From: VAZQ01 sp963739175
Lineage (GTDB): Bacteria; Pseudomonadota; Alphaproteobacteria; Rhizobiales; Xanthobacteraceae
Assembly (NCBI GenBank): GCA_963739175.1
Contig: CAVTZH010000009.1
Coordinates: 310,001 to 374,000, forward strand
DNA: 64,000 nt
Reading direction: 5' to 3'
Every line of letters starts with the position of its first letter. The first letter of the stretch is position 1. Below are positions 40,536-51,300 of the stretch, piece by piece. Position numbers and translations under genes: made by a program. The notes beneath the pieces were generated by a model, which saw only the letters and a program-made list of their open reading frames with translations, did not search any database and had not been told where the DNA came from.

Positions 40536-41650
40536 ACCCGCATCGGCATCAGCACGTAGAGCGTGCCTTTGGAATCCTTGTCCTCGATCAGCGTGGGCGA
40601 GCCCGGATCGGCGAGCCTCAGCACGGCGGCTTCGCTTTCGATCTGCGACGCGATGTCGAGCAGATAGCGCGAGTTGAAGCCGATATCGAGCGGATCGGAG
40701 GCGTACTCGACCTCGATCTCCTCGGTGGCGCTGCCGGAATCCGGATTGGTCACCGACAGCACCAGACGCCCGCTGCTGAGCGAAAGCTTGACCGCACGGC
40801 CGCGCTCGCTCGACACCGTCGAGACGCGATCCACGGCCTGCTCGAACTCCTTCTTGTCGACCACCAGCTCCTTGTCGTTTCCGGACGGGATGACGCGGGC
40901 GTAGTCGGGGAAGGTGCCGTCGATCAGCTTGGAGGTGAGCACGACGTCGCCGATGGTGAAGCGGATCTTGCCCTGCGAGAGCTCGATTGCGACTTCGGCC
41001 TCGTTGTCCTCGATCAGGCGCTGCACCTCGCCGACGGTCTTGCGCGGCACGATGATGCCCGGCATCCCGACGGCGCCCTTCGGCAGCGCCAGCTCCACCT
41101 GCGCCAGACGGTGGCCGTCGGTCGCGACCGCGCGCAGGGTCGGCGCCTTGGCGGTGCCGGCGGCGTGCAGATAGATGCCGTTGAGATAGTAGCGCGTCTC
41201 CTCGGTCGAGATCGCGAACTGGGTCTTGTCGATCAGCCGTTTGAGGTCGGCGGCGCCGACCGTGAACGAGTGGGTCATCTCGCCGGCGGCGAGGTCGGGA
41301 AAATCGTTTTCCGGGAGCGTCTGCAGCGTGAAGCGCGAGCGCCCCGCCTTGAGCGCGAGCACCGCGCGGTCGCCGGAACCTTCGATCACGACCTGCGTGC
41401 CTTCCGGCAGCTTGCGCACGATCTCATAGAACATGTGCGCCGGCACCGTGGTGGAACCGCCGGGCGACACTTCGGCCGCGATGGTCTCGGTGATCTCGAG
41501 ATCGAGGTCGGTGGCCTTGAAGGACAGCTTCGAACCCTCGGCCCGGACCAGGACGTTGGCCAGGATCGGGATGGTGTTGCGGCGCTCGACCACGCGATGC
41601 ACGTGCCCGAGCGACTTCAGCAGCGATGCGCGTTCGACGGTGACCTTCAT
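40532..41650 (-). CDS. dnaN: DNA polymerase III beta subunit (sliding clamp)
   Basis: A 372-residue intact clamp subunit: MKVTVERASLLKSLGHVHRV at the N-terminus, the interdomain text VLALKAGRSRFTLQTLP, and the C-terminus LYVLMPMRV. Three domains of about 120 residues each are discernible. It tethers polymerase to DNA and recruits partners. ATG 41650 is chosen by homologue start. It follows dnaA. Confidence 0.97.
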   Translation of the reverse strand: MKVTVERASLLKSLGHVHRVVERRNTIPILANVLVRAEGSKLSFKATDLDLEITETIAAEVSPGGSTTVPAHMFYEIVRKLPEGTQVVIEGSGDRAVLALKAGRSRFTLQTLPENDFPDLAAGEMTHSFTVGAADLKRLIDKTQFAISTEETRYYLNGIYLHAAGTAKAPTLRAVATDGHRLAQVELALPKGAVGMPGIIVPRKTVGEVQRLIEDNEAEVAIELSQGKIRFTIGDVVLTSKLIDGTFPDYARVIPSGNDKELVVDKKEFEQAVDRVSTVSSERGRAVKLSLSSGRLVLSVTNPDSGSATEEIEVEYASDPLDIGFNSRYLLDIASQIESEAAVLRLADPGSPTLIEDKDSKGTLYVLMPMRV

Positions 41651-41857
41651 TTGTGGACCCCGTGGCTGGCACGGTCTCTGAGGAGGGACGACAAAATTGG
41701 CGCGTGGGCGCCTATTTCGCAAGAGTTTATAGGCCTTATCCACGCGACTCGGGGTGGCCGGAACCACACCATGCGAATTCGCGGCGTAAAGCAAGGCCCG
41801 GCCGCCAATGTGGCGTAGCGGCCGGGCCGTGCTGGATTCGGGCCGAACGGTAGAAAT
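41651..41857. promoter_or_regulatory. dnaA-dnaN intergenic region with a near-consensus DnaA box
   Basis: The 207-base gap upstream of dnaN contains TTATCCACG at 41736-41744, which matches the DnaA box TTATCCACA at eight of nine bases. Autoregulation of dnaN or an accessory DnaA site is plausible. A single box is not enough to prove it. Confidence 0.45.
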
Positions 41858-43286
41858 TTAGTCCTGGAGCTGCCGCTTGAGGATTTCGATTTCCTCCGCC
41901 AGCGAGGTGTCGGTGTTCACCAGGTTCTCGATCTTGCGGACCGCGTGCAGCACCGTGGTGTGGTCGCGGCCGCCGAAGCGCCGGCCGATCTCCGGCAACG
42001 ATCGTAGCGTCAACTGCTTTGCGAGATACATCGCCACCTGCCGCGGGCGCACGACGTTGGCCGTGCGCCGCGACGACAGCAGGTCGGCGCGGCTTACATT
42101 GTATTGCCGCGCCACGATGCGCTGGATCTCCTCGATCTTGATCCTCTTGGGCTCCTGCGGCCGGATCAGGTCGCGGATCTCGCGCTCGGCCATTTCGAGC
42201 GTGACCGGCTGGCCCGTCAGCTTGCTGTGGGCCAGGAGCCGGTTGAGCGCGCCTTCCAGATCGCGGCCGTTATGGGTGACGGTCTTGGCGATATAGACCA
42301 GCACCGAGGACGGCACGTCGAAGCCGGGATGATGCAGCTTCGCCGTCGTCACCCGCGCTTTCAGGATCTCGAGCCGCAGCTCCTCGCCAAGCGAGCCCAT
42401 CTCGACCACCAGCCCGCCGGCGAGCCGCGAGCGCACGCGCTCGTCGAGCGTCTCCAGCTCGGACGGCGGCCGGTCGGAGGCGATGACCACCTGGCGGCCG
42501 GAGTCGATCAGCGCGTTCAGCGTGTGGCAGAACTCCGCCTGCGTCGCCTTGCCTTGCAGGAATTGCAGGTCGTCGATGACCAGCACGTCGATCGCGCGCA
42601 AGCGCCTCCTTGAAGGCCATCGCATTTTGCGCGCGCAGGGCGGCGACGAAGCCATACATGAATTTCTCGGCGGTGAGATAGAGCACCTTGCGTTCGGCGG
42701 TCGCGTTGCCCGCCCAGGCGAGCGACTGCAGCAGATGCGTCTTGCCGAGCCCGACGCCGGCGTGGATGTAGAGCGGATTGAACATCACGGCGTCGCCACG
42801 CCGTCCCTGCGCGACCTGTTTGGCGGCGGCATGCGCGAGCGTGTTGGAGCGGCCGACGACGAAGGTCTCGAAGCTCAGCCGCGGATCGAGCGGCGAGCCG
42901 CCGAGCGCATCATGCACGGCCGAGATCGGCGCCGCCGCGCGCGCCATTTCCATGCCGGTCCTGATCTCGCGCCTGTCGCTGGCGGGCGGCGCGATTTCCG
43001 GCGCCTTCGCCTTCGGCGGCAGCGGCTTGAGCACGGCGGAGCGCACCGTCAGTTCGATCCGCGTGATGGTCGGCATTTCGTCTTGCCAGCAGGCGAGCAG
43101 CCGGTCGGCGTAGTGGGACTGCACCCAGCTCTTCAGGAATCGGGTCGGAACCGACAGGCGCACCGTGTCGCCTTCGATCGCTTCCAGCTCCATGCGCGCG
43201 AACCAGCTGTTGAAGATGTCGTCGCCGACATTGGATTTCAGCCGCTCCCGCACCCGGTTCCATAGATCTTGGTCAGAACTGTTCAT
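41858..43286 (-). CDS. dnaA: Chromosomal replication initiator DnaA (one frame break)
   Basis: About 475 residues once one extra base near 42602 is removed; the break reads CTTGCGCGC where CTGCGCGC keeps the frame, just before Walker B. Domain I: DLWNRVRERLKSNVGDDIFN. AAA+ domain: Walker A GVGLGKTHLLQS, Walker B VLVIDDLQFLQGK. DNA-binding domain IV near the C-terminus: RRFGGRDHTTVLHAVRKI. Domain II is Ala/Pro-rich. DnaA is essential, so a natural frameshift is very unlikely and this points to a sequencing error. Start ATG 43286. Confidence 0.95.
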
Positions 43287-44573
43287 TGCGCCGTCTCGGT
43301 CTGTTCGTGTTGTTTTTGTTTCGATGGACTCGGATTACTTCCACTCACCCGAAAAGTGCGGGACGCAACACGAACTCAGCGATGGTACGTTTGAGGGTTG
43401 ACGACGAGTGCAAGCGAGGCGGCGTGAAGCTCAGCCGGCTCGGTTGTCGGAGTTTAACGGCCGGGCGGTTCCGGCCCCCGTACCGTGACCAAGACGTCCG
43501 ACCATCGCGAGCGCGGGTCGGACGGGTGGCGCGCAGTCGCGCCGGATCGATGCAAGCAACGATATGTCGAAGTCGTCATGCTGCCCCCTTGCCCATCGTG
43601 GCCGCACGTCACGATGGCCTTCGCATTCTTCGACCGCATACGGTCGTTGGTTTCATTCCCGCTTCGTAGCTCCTGGCTCCCTCCAGCGAGGCCACGAAAC
43701 GCATTCACGCTGAAACCGCAGTGAGATGTCTCGTTCGGTGTCGGTCGTTGCCCGAAAGATTTTGGGCAATAGTCAGCCGTCCCCTTTTCGAGGAATCTCG
43801 ACTACGATCTCATTTACTGAATTCCGTCGGTGAGCCCGGCGGCGTGTGGAAAAGTGATAACACGATGAGCCCGGTCCGCAAGATTGGGGGTGTCGCAAGT
43901 AACGCCCGTTTTGCGGGCACAATCCTGATGCAGGTTGCGACCGTTGTCATGAATTTCGGAATAACTCGTTGAAAGAGTTTTGCAATTGCGTCATGTGACA
44001 AGGAAGAACAAAACGCGTAATTCACCTGATGAATTCGCGATTAGGCCAGAAACGAGTGTGGCGCAAAGGACGCAGATTCAAAGCCCGACAATTGGTATGC
44101 CCATTAAGGCATTCTGCAGGCAGATTTTTTTCTGAGCGAAAATGACGGGTAGCCCCGACCGCGAGGGCGCCGATCGGGCGGCGCAAGGCATCTTCGGCGG
44201 ACGCGCTTCAACTTTAGAGTCAGCCCGTGACACTTATGCAACAGATGTTCTTGCGGAATCCGCTCCAAGATCGGTTCTGATGTCAGTGCGGCTTCGGGAT
44301 TCGATTCAGCTTTGAGTGTCTCGCGTATGCACTAGCGAAGGCGACGTGGTCAGGCGCTACTATGCATTCGCGACTTGGAATGGGTGGCAACTGCATTGAT
44401 GCCAGGAATCCTTGGCGCGTTGACGGCCGTGGCGGCGTTGATCGCGCCGCCGGCCGACACTGCAGATATTCCGGTGACGTGAGTTGGATTGCGACGGCCA
44501 TCGGTCGCGTCGGCATCGACTTCAAGCACGTCGACGCGGCGCATCTGAGAGCTCGCAACGTCACAACAAAAAA
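43287..44573. other. Candidate replication-origin region between dnaA and rpsT
   Basis: About 1.29 kb without a convincing gene, between two essential minus-strand genes. The middle part (about 43730-44130) is clearly more AT-rich than flanking coding DNA. One DnaA-like box, TGTGGAAAA at 43845-43853, matches the reverse consensus at eight of nine bases, and weak variants such as TTATGCAAC (near 44233) occur. In R. palustris and Nitrobacter the dnaA region is taken as the genome start; in other Rhizobiales oriC is near hemE, so this remains a candidate. Confidence 0.4.
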
Positions 44574-44600
44574 GCCCGGCGTTTCCGCCGGGCTTTTTTT
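44574..44600 (-). terminator. rpsT rho-independent terminator (bidirectional form)
   Basis: An 8-bp perfect stem, GCCCGGCG (44574-44581) with CGCCGGGC (44586-44593), has a TTTC loop. An A-run precedes it on the plus strand (a T-run for the rpsT transcript) and a T-run follows on the plus strand, so it can stop transcription from both sides. It begins 20 bases beyond the rpsT stop. Confidence 0.9.
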
Positions 44601-44619
44601 CATCAGAATTGATGAGCCA

Positions 44620-44886
44620 TCACTTGGCGAGGGTCGTCAGCCGCTTGGTCAGGCGCGACACCTTCCGGCTCGCGGCGTTGGGATGGATCACGCCCTGTTG
44701 CGACGCGCGCATGATGACGGGCTCGGCGTCCTTGAGCGCGGACGCTGCCTTGGCCTTGTCGCCGGTGGCGAATGCCTCCTCGACCTTGCCCAGGGTGGTG
44801 CGCAGCCGCGAGCGGCGCGATTTGTTGACTTCGGTGCGGCGCGCGATGACCCGCGTCGCCTTTTTGGCTGAACTCGTATTCGCCAT
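44620..44886 (-). CDS. rpsT: 30S ribosomal protein S20
   Basis: Eighty-eight residues, Lys/Arg-rich, beginning MANTSSAKKATRVIARRTEV, with the typical ALKDAEPVIMRASQQGVIHP and RKVSRLTKRLTTLAK. It binds 16S rRNA in the small subunit. ATG 44886 is chosen over the upstream in-frame ATG at 45036. It is upstream of dnaA on the same strand, the usual Rhizobiales order. Confidence 0.96.
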   Translation of the reverse strand: MANTSSAKKATRVIARRTEVNKSRRSRLRTTLGKVEEAFATGDKAKAASALKDAEPVIMRASQQGVIHPNAASRKVSRLTKRLTTLAK

Positions 44887-45045
44887 GCTGGTCTCTGATC
44901 GATCTCTGTGGGCCGGGAGTCCGAAGGCGAAATCTCGGCGCTGATAAATGGAAGCGGCGGCGTAAGCACGCCGCCAGTTGGCGCGGTTTATAGTCAGGGC
45001 GGCGGGGCAAGTCAAAGCCCGGCCAAAACCGTTCAAATGGCAGCC

Positions 45046-45943
45046 TCAGGCGGCGCTTTTGGCCCGCACGCCGTCGTAGCCGGCGGTCACCGCGGCCCGG
45101 TCGGCGGCCGGGAACGCGGCCAGGGGCGGCTTGACCCGCCCCAGCGCGGCATCGCGATGGATATGAGAGAGCAGCGCCTTGACCCCGGGCACCAGCGCCT
45201 TGCCGTCGAACAGCTTGCGGATCGTCACCGCCGCATCCAGCGCCGCCGCATCGCCGCCATGGAAGGCGCGGGCGCAGAGGTCGGCATTGAGGTTCGCGGT
45301 CGCCGAGATGCAGCCGGCGAAGGCGCCGCCGCGGGCCTCGAGCAGCATCGCCTCGGTCGAGGGGAAGACCGCGAAGTCCTTCGAGATCGCCGCCGCCTCG
45401 CGGGCATAGGCCATGTCGCCGGAGGAAATCCTTGAGCCCGACGATGCGCGGGCCATGGCTGTCGAGCAGCCGGCGGATCAACGTCACGTGCCAGGGCAGG
45501 CCCGACAGGGCCGGGTAGTGATAAAGGTAGATCGCGATCGGCGTCGCGGCGGTCGATTGCACGATGGTGTCGACATAGGCCGCGAGCCCGTCGTCGGGCA
45601 CCCCTTTATAATAGAACGGCGGCAGCACCAGCGCGCCGGCGAAGCCGAGCTCGGCGGCATGGCGGGTCAGCGCCACCGCGTCCGCCGTCGCGGCCGCGCC
45701 GGTGCCGACCATCAGCCGGTCGGTCGGGATGCCGGCGTCCTTGTAGGCCGACATCACGCGCTTGCGCTGCTCGAGCGAGAACGACGTCGCCTCGCCGGTG
45801 GTGCCCAGCACATTGAGGCCGTCGCAGCCGTTGGCGAGCAGGAACCGCGCCAACGTGGTCGCGCGCGCGAGGTCGGGCTCGCCGGCGTCGTCGACCGGTG
45901 TGGCGATGGCGGCGATGACGCCGGAAAGGGTGGCTCGGGCCAT
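45046..45943 (-). CDS. DapA-family (dihydrodipicolinate synthase/N-acetylneuraminate lyase) protein, one frame break
   Basis: A class I aldolase of about 298 residues once one extra T near 45428 is removed. Conserved: GTTGEATSF around the substrate carboxylate site, YHYPALSG with the catalytic Tyr, and GLKDSSGD with the Schiff-base Lys, where the break falls. It may be a lysine-pathway DapA or a catabolic lyase such as those acting on keto-deoxy sugars or hydroxyproline derivatives. The location is not with lysine genes, so the second is more probable. Confidence 0.85.
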
Positions 45944-45998
45944 GGTGTCTCCCTGGTGTGTCCGGATTTCTAAAGCACCGATCTCCGGTCGGAATCAA

Positions 45999-47438
45999 TC
46001 AGCGGACGGCGGTGGGCGCTAGCCGCCCGCCGGCGGCGGTGCGGATGCGCAGCGCCGACGCTTTGGCCTCCCGCACCACCTTCTCGACGTCATAGGCCAC
46101 CAGCCGGCCGCCCCGCTTCACGATGCGGCCGTCCACCATCACGGTGTCGACGTTGGACGGCATTGCCGACTGCACCACCGAAGCCTCGATATCGGCCACC
46201 GGCGCGATGTTGATGTCGTTGCCGCGGATCAGGATGATGTCGGCGCGCTTGCCGACCGTGATCGAGCCGGTCACGTCGCCGAGGCCAAGCGCCTTGGCGC
46301 CGTTCAGCGTTGCCATCTCGATCACCTCGCGGAAGGTGACCTCGGGCAGCTTCTCGGTCGGCGTGCCGCGCCAAGGGATGCCCATGTTCCAGGTGAACCG
46401 CATGGTCTCGAACATGTTGGGTGGCGCGATCGAATTGGCGTCGAACGACAGCGAGATCAGCACGTTGTGCCGGCGCATGCGTAACAGCGCGTCGCGCGGG
46501 TCGCCGGCGCGGCCGAGCCGGAATTCGGAATGCGTGGCGAAGCTGAGCGGCGTCGCCGTGCGCGCCATCGCCTGCGCGTCGGCGTCGCTTGCCGGGATGT
46601 AGTGGCAGATCAGGAGCTTCGGGCCGAGCCAGCCGCGCTTCTCGTAGTCCTCGGCGATCACCCGGTTGGGCGGCGATTGGCCGGCGTGGATCGCGATCCA
46701 CATCTTGCGCTCACGCGCGGCTTCCATGTCCTTGAGGTAGGTCGCTTCCTCGCTCTGCGACAGCCCGCGCAGATTGACGCCATAGCTCACCAGCCCGTCG
46801 AACGCCGGCCCCTTGGCGAAATACGTGCGTTGCAGGTCGTCGATGCGGGTGAAATCGAGCGGTTGGTCGCGCGGCATCAGGTCGACGTGGCCGTGCGAAT
46901 AGAGCGCGCGCAGCAGCGTGTCGCGGTGCGCGCGCAATTCCGCCTCGGCATGCGCCGGCGAGCGCGTGTTGTGCGACCAGTTGTGCACGGTGGTGACGCC
47001 GGCATTGGCCAGCTCCACCAGGCCGAGCATCACGCTGTTGTAGAAGTCGGCGGGCTCATACAGCTTCGACGTCGCGTTCTTGGCGGCGAAATAGCCGAAG
47101 CCGTCGCCGACGAAGTTGCGGCCGACCGCGCTCCACATGTGGTAGTGGGTGTCGACGAAGCCCGGCATCACGATCATGTCGGTGGCGTCGATCGTCTCGG
47201 CGCCGGCGGCTGCGAGATCGGGGCCGACGGCCTCGATGCGGCCGTCGCGCACCAGGATGTCGGCCCGCGGCAGCACGCCGGCCTTGTCGACGGTGATGAC
47301 GGCGCCGTTCCTGATGAGATAGGTGCCGCGTGCGACGGTCGGCGGCGCGCTTTGCGCCATCGCGGGAGACACCAAGCCCGGCGCGGCAACACCGGCCAGC
47401 GCCGTTGCTCCGAGCAGGAATGTCCTGCGATTCAGCAT
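45999..47438 (-). CDS. Tat-exported amidohydrolase
   Basis: A 479-residue metal-dependent hydrolase with a Tat signal RRTFLLGATALAG ending near AMAQ. The metal-binding start GFVDTHYHMW (about 94-103), NWSHN, AIHAGQS, CHYIPAS and SFDANS occur in the usual order for TIM-barrel amidohydrolases of the TRZ/ATZ group, followed by the return to the beta-sandwich domain (GKRADIILIRG). It probably deaminates or hydrolyses a cyclic amide or amidine in the periplasm; substrate unknown. Confidence 0.87.
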   Translation of the reverse strand: MLNRRTFLLGATALAGVAAPGLVSPAMAQSAPPTVARGTYLIRNGAVITVDKAGVLPRADILVRDGRIEAVGPDLAAAGAETIDATDMIVMPGFVDTHYHMWSAVGRNFVGDGFGYFAAKNATSKLYEPADFYNSVMLGLVELANAGVTTVHNWSHNTRSPAHAEAELRAHRDTLLRALYSHGHVDLMPRDQPLDFTRIDDLQRTYFAKGPAFDGLVSYGVNLRGLSQSEEATYLKDMEAARERKMWIAIHAGQSPPNRVIAEDYEKRGWLGPKLLICHYIPASDADAQAMARTATPLSFATHSEFRLGRAGDPRDALLRMRRHNVLISLSFDANSIAPPNMFETMRFTWNMGIPWRGTPTEKLPEVTFREVIEMATLNGAKALGLGDVTGSITVGKRADIILIRGNDINIAPVADIEASVVQSAMPSNVDTVMVDGRIVKRGGRLVAYDVEKVVREAKASALRIRTAAGGRLAPTAVR

Positions 47439-47478
47439 GGGCGCCTCCTCGTGTGGTTGGTTCAGATGTTCGCCGTAT

Positions 47479-49755
47479 TCATCCGCTGACGTTGAAAGCC
47501 GCGAGCGCGGCCATGTTGACGAGCTCGGTGTCGTTGGCCGACAGCGGTACGATCTGCACCGGCCGGTCGAGGCCCACCAAAATCGGCCCGATCACGGTGG
47601 CGCCGCCGAGCTGCTGCAACAGCTTGGTCGAGATCGACGCCGAGTGGAACGCCGGCATGATCAGCACATTGGCCGGGCCCGACAGGCGGCAGAACGGATA
47701 GGCTTCCCGCAGCTCCATATCGAGCGCCACGTCGGCCGCCATGTCGCCGTCGTACTCGAAGTCGACGCGGCGCTGGTCGAGCAGCTGCACCGCCTTCTGC
47801 ACGTGCGCGGCGCGCTCGCCGGGCGGATGCCCGAAGGTCGAGAACGCCAGCAGCGCGACCTTCGGCTCGTAGCCGAACCGGCGGGCGACGCCGGCGGACT
47901 CGACCGCAATGTCGGCGAGGGCCTCCGCATCCGGCATCTCGGCCACGGCGGTGTCGGCGACCAGAACGGTACGGCCGCGTGACACCACCAGCGAAATGCC
48001 CATGACCCGGTGGCCGGGTTTGGGATCGATGCAGCGCCGCACCTCCTGCAACGCGACCGAAAAATTGCGCGTGACGCCGGTCACCATGGCGTCGGCATCG
48101 CCGAGCGCCACCATGCAGGAGGCGAAGTGGTTGCGGTCCTGGTTGATCATGCGATGGCAATCGCGCAGCAGATAGCCGCGGCGCTGCAGCCGCTCGTAGA
48201 GATAGGCTGCATAGGTGGCGTTGCGCTGCGACAGCGCCGCATTGATGATCTCGATGTTGCCGCCAAGCTCGACGCCGAGTTGGGCCGCGCTGGCGCGCAC
48301 GCGATCCTCGCGGCCGACCAGCAGCGCGGTGCCGAGCCCCTGTTGCACGAAGCTCGCCGCGGCGCGGATGACCTGCTCTTCCTCGCCCTCGGCGAAGACC
48401 ACGCGCTGCGGCCGCCGGCGCAGCCGCTCGTACACCCGCTGCAGCACGCCCGCGACCGGATCGAGGCGCGAGCGCAGCGCGGCGCCGTAGGCGTCCATGT
48501 CCACGATCGGCTTGCGCGCCACGCCGGTATCCATGGCCGCCTTGGCCACCGCCGGCGGCACATAGGAGATCAGCCGCGGGTCGAACGGGACCGGGATGAT
48601 GTAATCGGGGCCATATTTCGGCCGCGCGCCGTAGGCGGCGGCGACCTCGTCGGGCACGTCCTCGCGCGCGAGGTTGGCCAACGCGTGCGCCGCCGCGATC
48701 TTCATTTCCATGTTGATGGTGGTCGCGCGCACGTCGAGCGCCCCGCGAAAGATGTAGGGGAAGCCGAGCACGTTGTTGACCTGGTTCGGATAATCGGAGC
48801 GCCCGGTCGCCATGATGGCGTCGTCGCGGATCGCGGCGACCTCCTCCACGGTGATCTCGGGGTCGGGATTGGCCATGGCGAAGATGATCGGCTTCGGCGC
48901 CATCGACTTGATCATGTCGGCAGTGAACGAGCCCTTGGCCGAAAGCCCGAAAGCGACGTCCGCGCCCTTGAAGGCGTCGGCGAGCGTGCGCGCCTTGGTC
49001 TCGACCGCGTAGGCCGACTTCCATTGGTTCATGCCGTCGGTGCGGCCTTTGTAGATCACGCCCTTGGTGTCGCAGAGGATGAGGTTCTGCGGTGCGAAGC
49101 CGACCGCCTTGAGCAGTTCAAGGCAGGCGATGCCGGCGGCGCCGGCGCCGTTGCAGACGAGCTTGGTGGTCTTGACGTCGCGGCCGGTGAGATCGAGCGC
49201 GTTGAGCAGACCGGCCGCCGCGATGATGGCGGTGCCGTGCTGATCGTCGTGGAATACCGGAATGTCGAGCAGCTCGCGCAGCCGCTGCTCGATGATGAAG
49301 CACTCCGGCGCCTTGATATCCTCGAGATTGATGCCGCCCCAGCTTTTGCCGAGCAGCTTCACGCAATTGATGATCTCGTCGGGATCTTCGCTCGAGACTT
49401 CGAGGTCGATGGAATCGATGTCGGCGAAGCGCTTGAACAGCACCGCCTTGCCTTCCATCACCGGCTTGGCGGCGAGCGCGCCGAGGTTGCCCAGGCCGAG
49501 GATGGCGGTGCCGTTGGTGATGACGGCGACGAAATTGCCCTTGGTGGTGTAGTCGTAGGCCTTGTTCTCGTCGTCGGCGATCGCGAGCACCGGGACGGCG
49601 ACGCCGGGCGAATAGGCGAGCGACAGATCGCGCTGCGTCGCCATCGGCTTGGTCGCCACGACTTCGAGCTTGCCCGGCCGGCCCTGGCTGTGAAACAGCA
49701 GCGCTTCCTGGTCGGTGAATACCGGGCGGCCGCGGCCGCCGTTCTTGCCTGACAT
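47479..49755 (-). CDS. maeB: NADP-type malic enzyme with phosphotransacetylase-like C-terminal domain
   Basis: A 758-residue intact two-domain protein. The N-terminal malic enzyme (about 1-430) begins RQGRPGKLEVVATKPM-like text (here SQGRPGKLEVVATKPM), with SYAYSPGVAVP-like LAYSPGVAVPVLAI, FHDDQHGTAIIAAAG and the NAD(P)-binding VCNGAGAAGIACL. The C-terminal half (about 440-758) resembles phosphate acetyltransferase, regulatory rather than catalytic in MaeB. Converts malate to pyruvate and CO2 with reduced nucleotide. Full family length. Confidence 0.94.
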   Translation of the reverse strand: MSGKNGGRGRPVFTDQEALLFHSQGRPGKLEVVATKPMATQRDLSLAYSPGVAVPVLAIADDENKAYDYTTKGNFVAVITNGTAILGLGNLGALAAKPVMEGKAVLFKRFADIDSIDLEVSSEDPDEIINCVKLLGKSWGGINLEDIKAPECFIIEQRLRELLDIPVFHDDQHGTAIIAAAGLLNALDLTGRDVKTTKLVCNGAGAAGIACLELLKAVGFAPQNLILCDTKGVIYKGRTDGMNQWKSAYAVETKARTLADAFKGADVAFGLSAKGSFTADMIKSMAPKPIIFAMANPDPEITVEEVAAIRDDAIMATGRSDYPNQVNNVLGFPYIFRGALDVRATTINMEMKIAAAHALANLAREDVPDEVAAAYGARPKYGPDYIIPVPFDPRLISYVPPAVAKAAMDTGVARKPIVDMDAYGAALRSRLDPVAGVLQRVYERLRRRPQRVVFAEGEEEQVIRAAASFVQQGLGTALLVGREDRVRASAAQLGVELGGNIEIINAALSQRNATYAAYLYERLQRRGYLLRDCHRMINQDRNHFASCMVALGDADAMVTGVTRNFSVALQEVRRCIDPKPGHRVMGISLVVSRGRTVLVADTAVAEMPDAEALADIAVESAGVARRFGYEPKVALLAFSTFGHPPGERAAHVQKAVQLLDQRRVDFEYDGDMAADVALDMELREAYPFCRLSGPANVLIMPAFHSASISTKLLQQLGGATVIGPILVGLDRPVQIVPLSANDTELVNMAALAAFNVSG

Positions 49756-50084
49756 ATCAACTCCCCAACGCCCACCAGACGCAACAACAGCGGCCGGAAT
49801 GGGCGAAACTAGCTGCTAGAGGCACCCCCCTCAAGGGACGGCTGGTACCGCGATGCATGACGGGCGCGCATGGCGTGCGGACCACTGGCAAGCAAAAGCT
49901 GCTCGTGGAGCTTGGATTCGACATTCGCGTCGTGAGCTTGCTGCCAGGTGGGTCGCGAATGTCAAATCCACTCCACTACATGCGACATCACGCCACTTTC
50001 TGATGCGGAATGCATTGAACCGGCCGGACGACAAGGGTAATTCATCGGCCCATAGTCGCGAACCACAATCGGCATGACGATCCC
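49756..50084. other. Gap between divergent maeB and membrane-protein genes
   Basis: The 329-base region lacks a convincing gene; the open frames in it have no product-like features. It presumably holds both divergent promoters. No repeats stand out. Confidence 0.45.
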
Positions 50085-50399
50085 ATGATCCGTTTCCTGT
50101 TGCGGTTTATCGGCCTGTTGTCGCTGGCACTGGCCTTTATCTTCCTGGTCTACGACGGCACCAAGTCGATTGCCGATCAGCGGCTCTATGTCACCGAGGT
50201 CGCCGAGGTTTGGGCCACGCTGCACGAGCCGAGCCTCAAGCAAGTGCGGCCGACGCTCGAGGGCTTGGCTCCCTGGCTGTGGGATCCGGTCGCGAGCAAG
50301 GTGCTCAACGCCCCGATCTGCCTGGTGCTGGTGATCATCGGCACCATCCTGGTGCTGCTCGGCCGCAAGCGGCGCCCGCTGATCGGCTACGCCCGCTGA
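50085..50399 (+). CDS. Small two-helix membrane protein
   Basis: A 104-residue protein with a hydrophobic helix at the N-terminus (about 6-24, LRFIGLLSLALAFIFLVYD) and another at about 77-92 (LVLVIIGTILVLLG), separated by a roughly 50-residue soluble loop. Typical of a Rhizobiales membrane protein of unknown role. It has an upstream GATCCC-rich leader but no clear RBS. Confidence 0.7.
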   Translation: MIRFLLRFIGLLSLALAFIFLVYDGTKSIADQRLYVTEVAEVWATLHEPSLKQVRPTLEGLAPWLWDPVASKVLNAPICLVLVIIGTILVLLGRKRRPLIGYAR

Positions 50400-50517
50400 G
50401 CGTCCTCGCGGTGGCGTGATCGGCTCCGGCCGACAGTTGATGACGAGACCCATGCGCGGCCGCTGTGGCTGACCTATATTGGTGGCACGATATCTGGCCG
50501 ACCACGGGAGATGCCGC

Positions 50518-51174
<657 letters not shown>

Positions 51175-51300
51175 TCCTTCGAATTCCGAACTGCATTGAT
51201 CCGTCATCGAAAGGCGCGCGCTATGCGTGCTGCAAGGTGGCGGATCATTTTTTCTGGCGCGCTGCTATAAGGTCCGTGGCGAACGCGAAGCGGGGAAACC

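Noticed and set aside
43287..44568. Short open frames in the dnaA-rpsT gap
   Set aside because: Frames on both strands lack start signals, composition typical of coding DNA and any product-like features.
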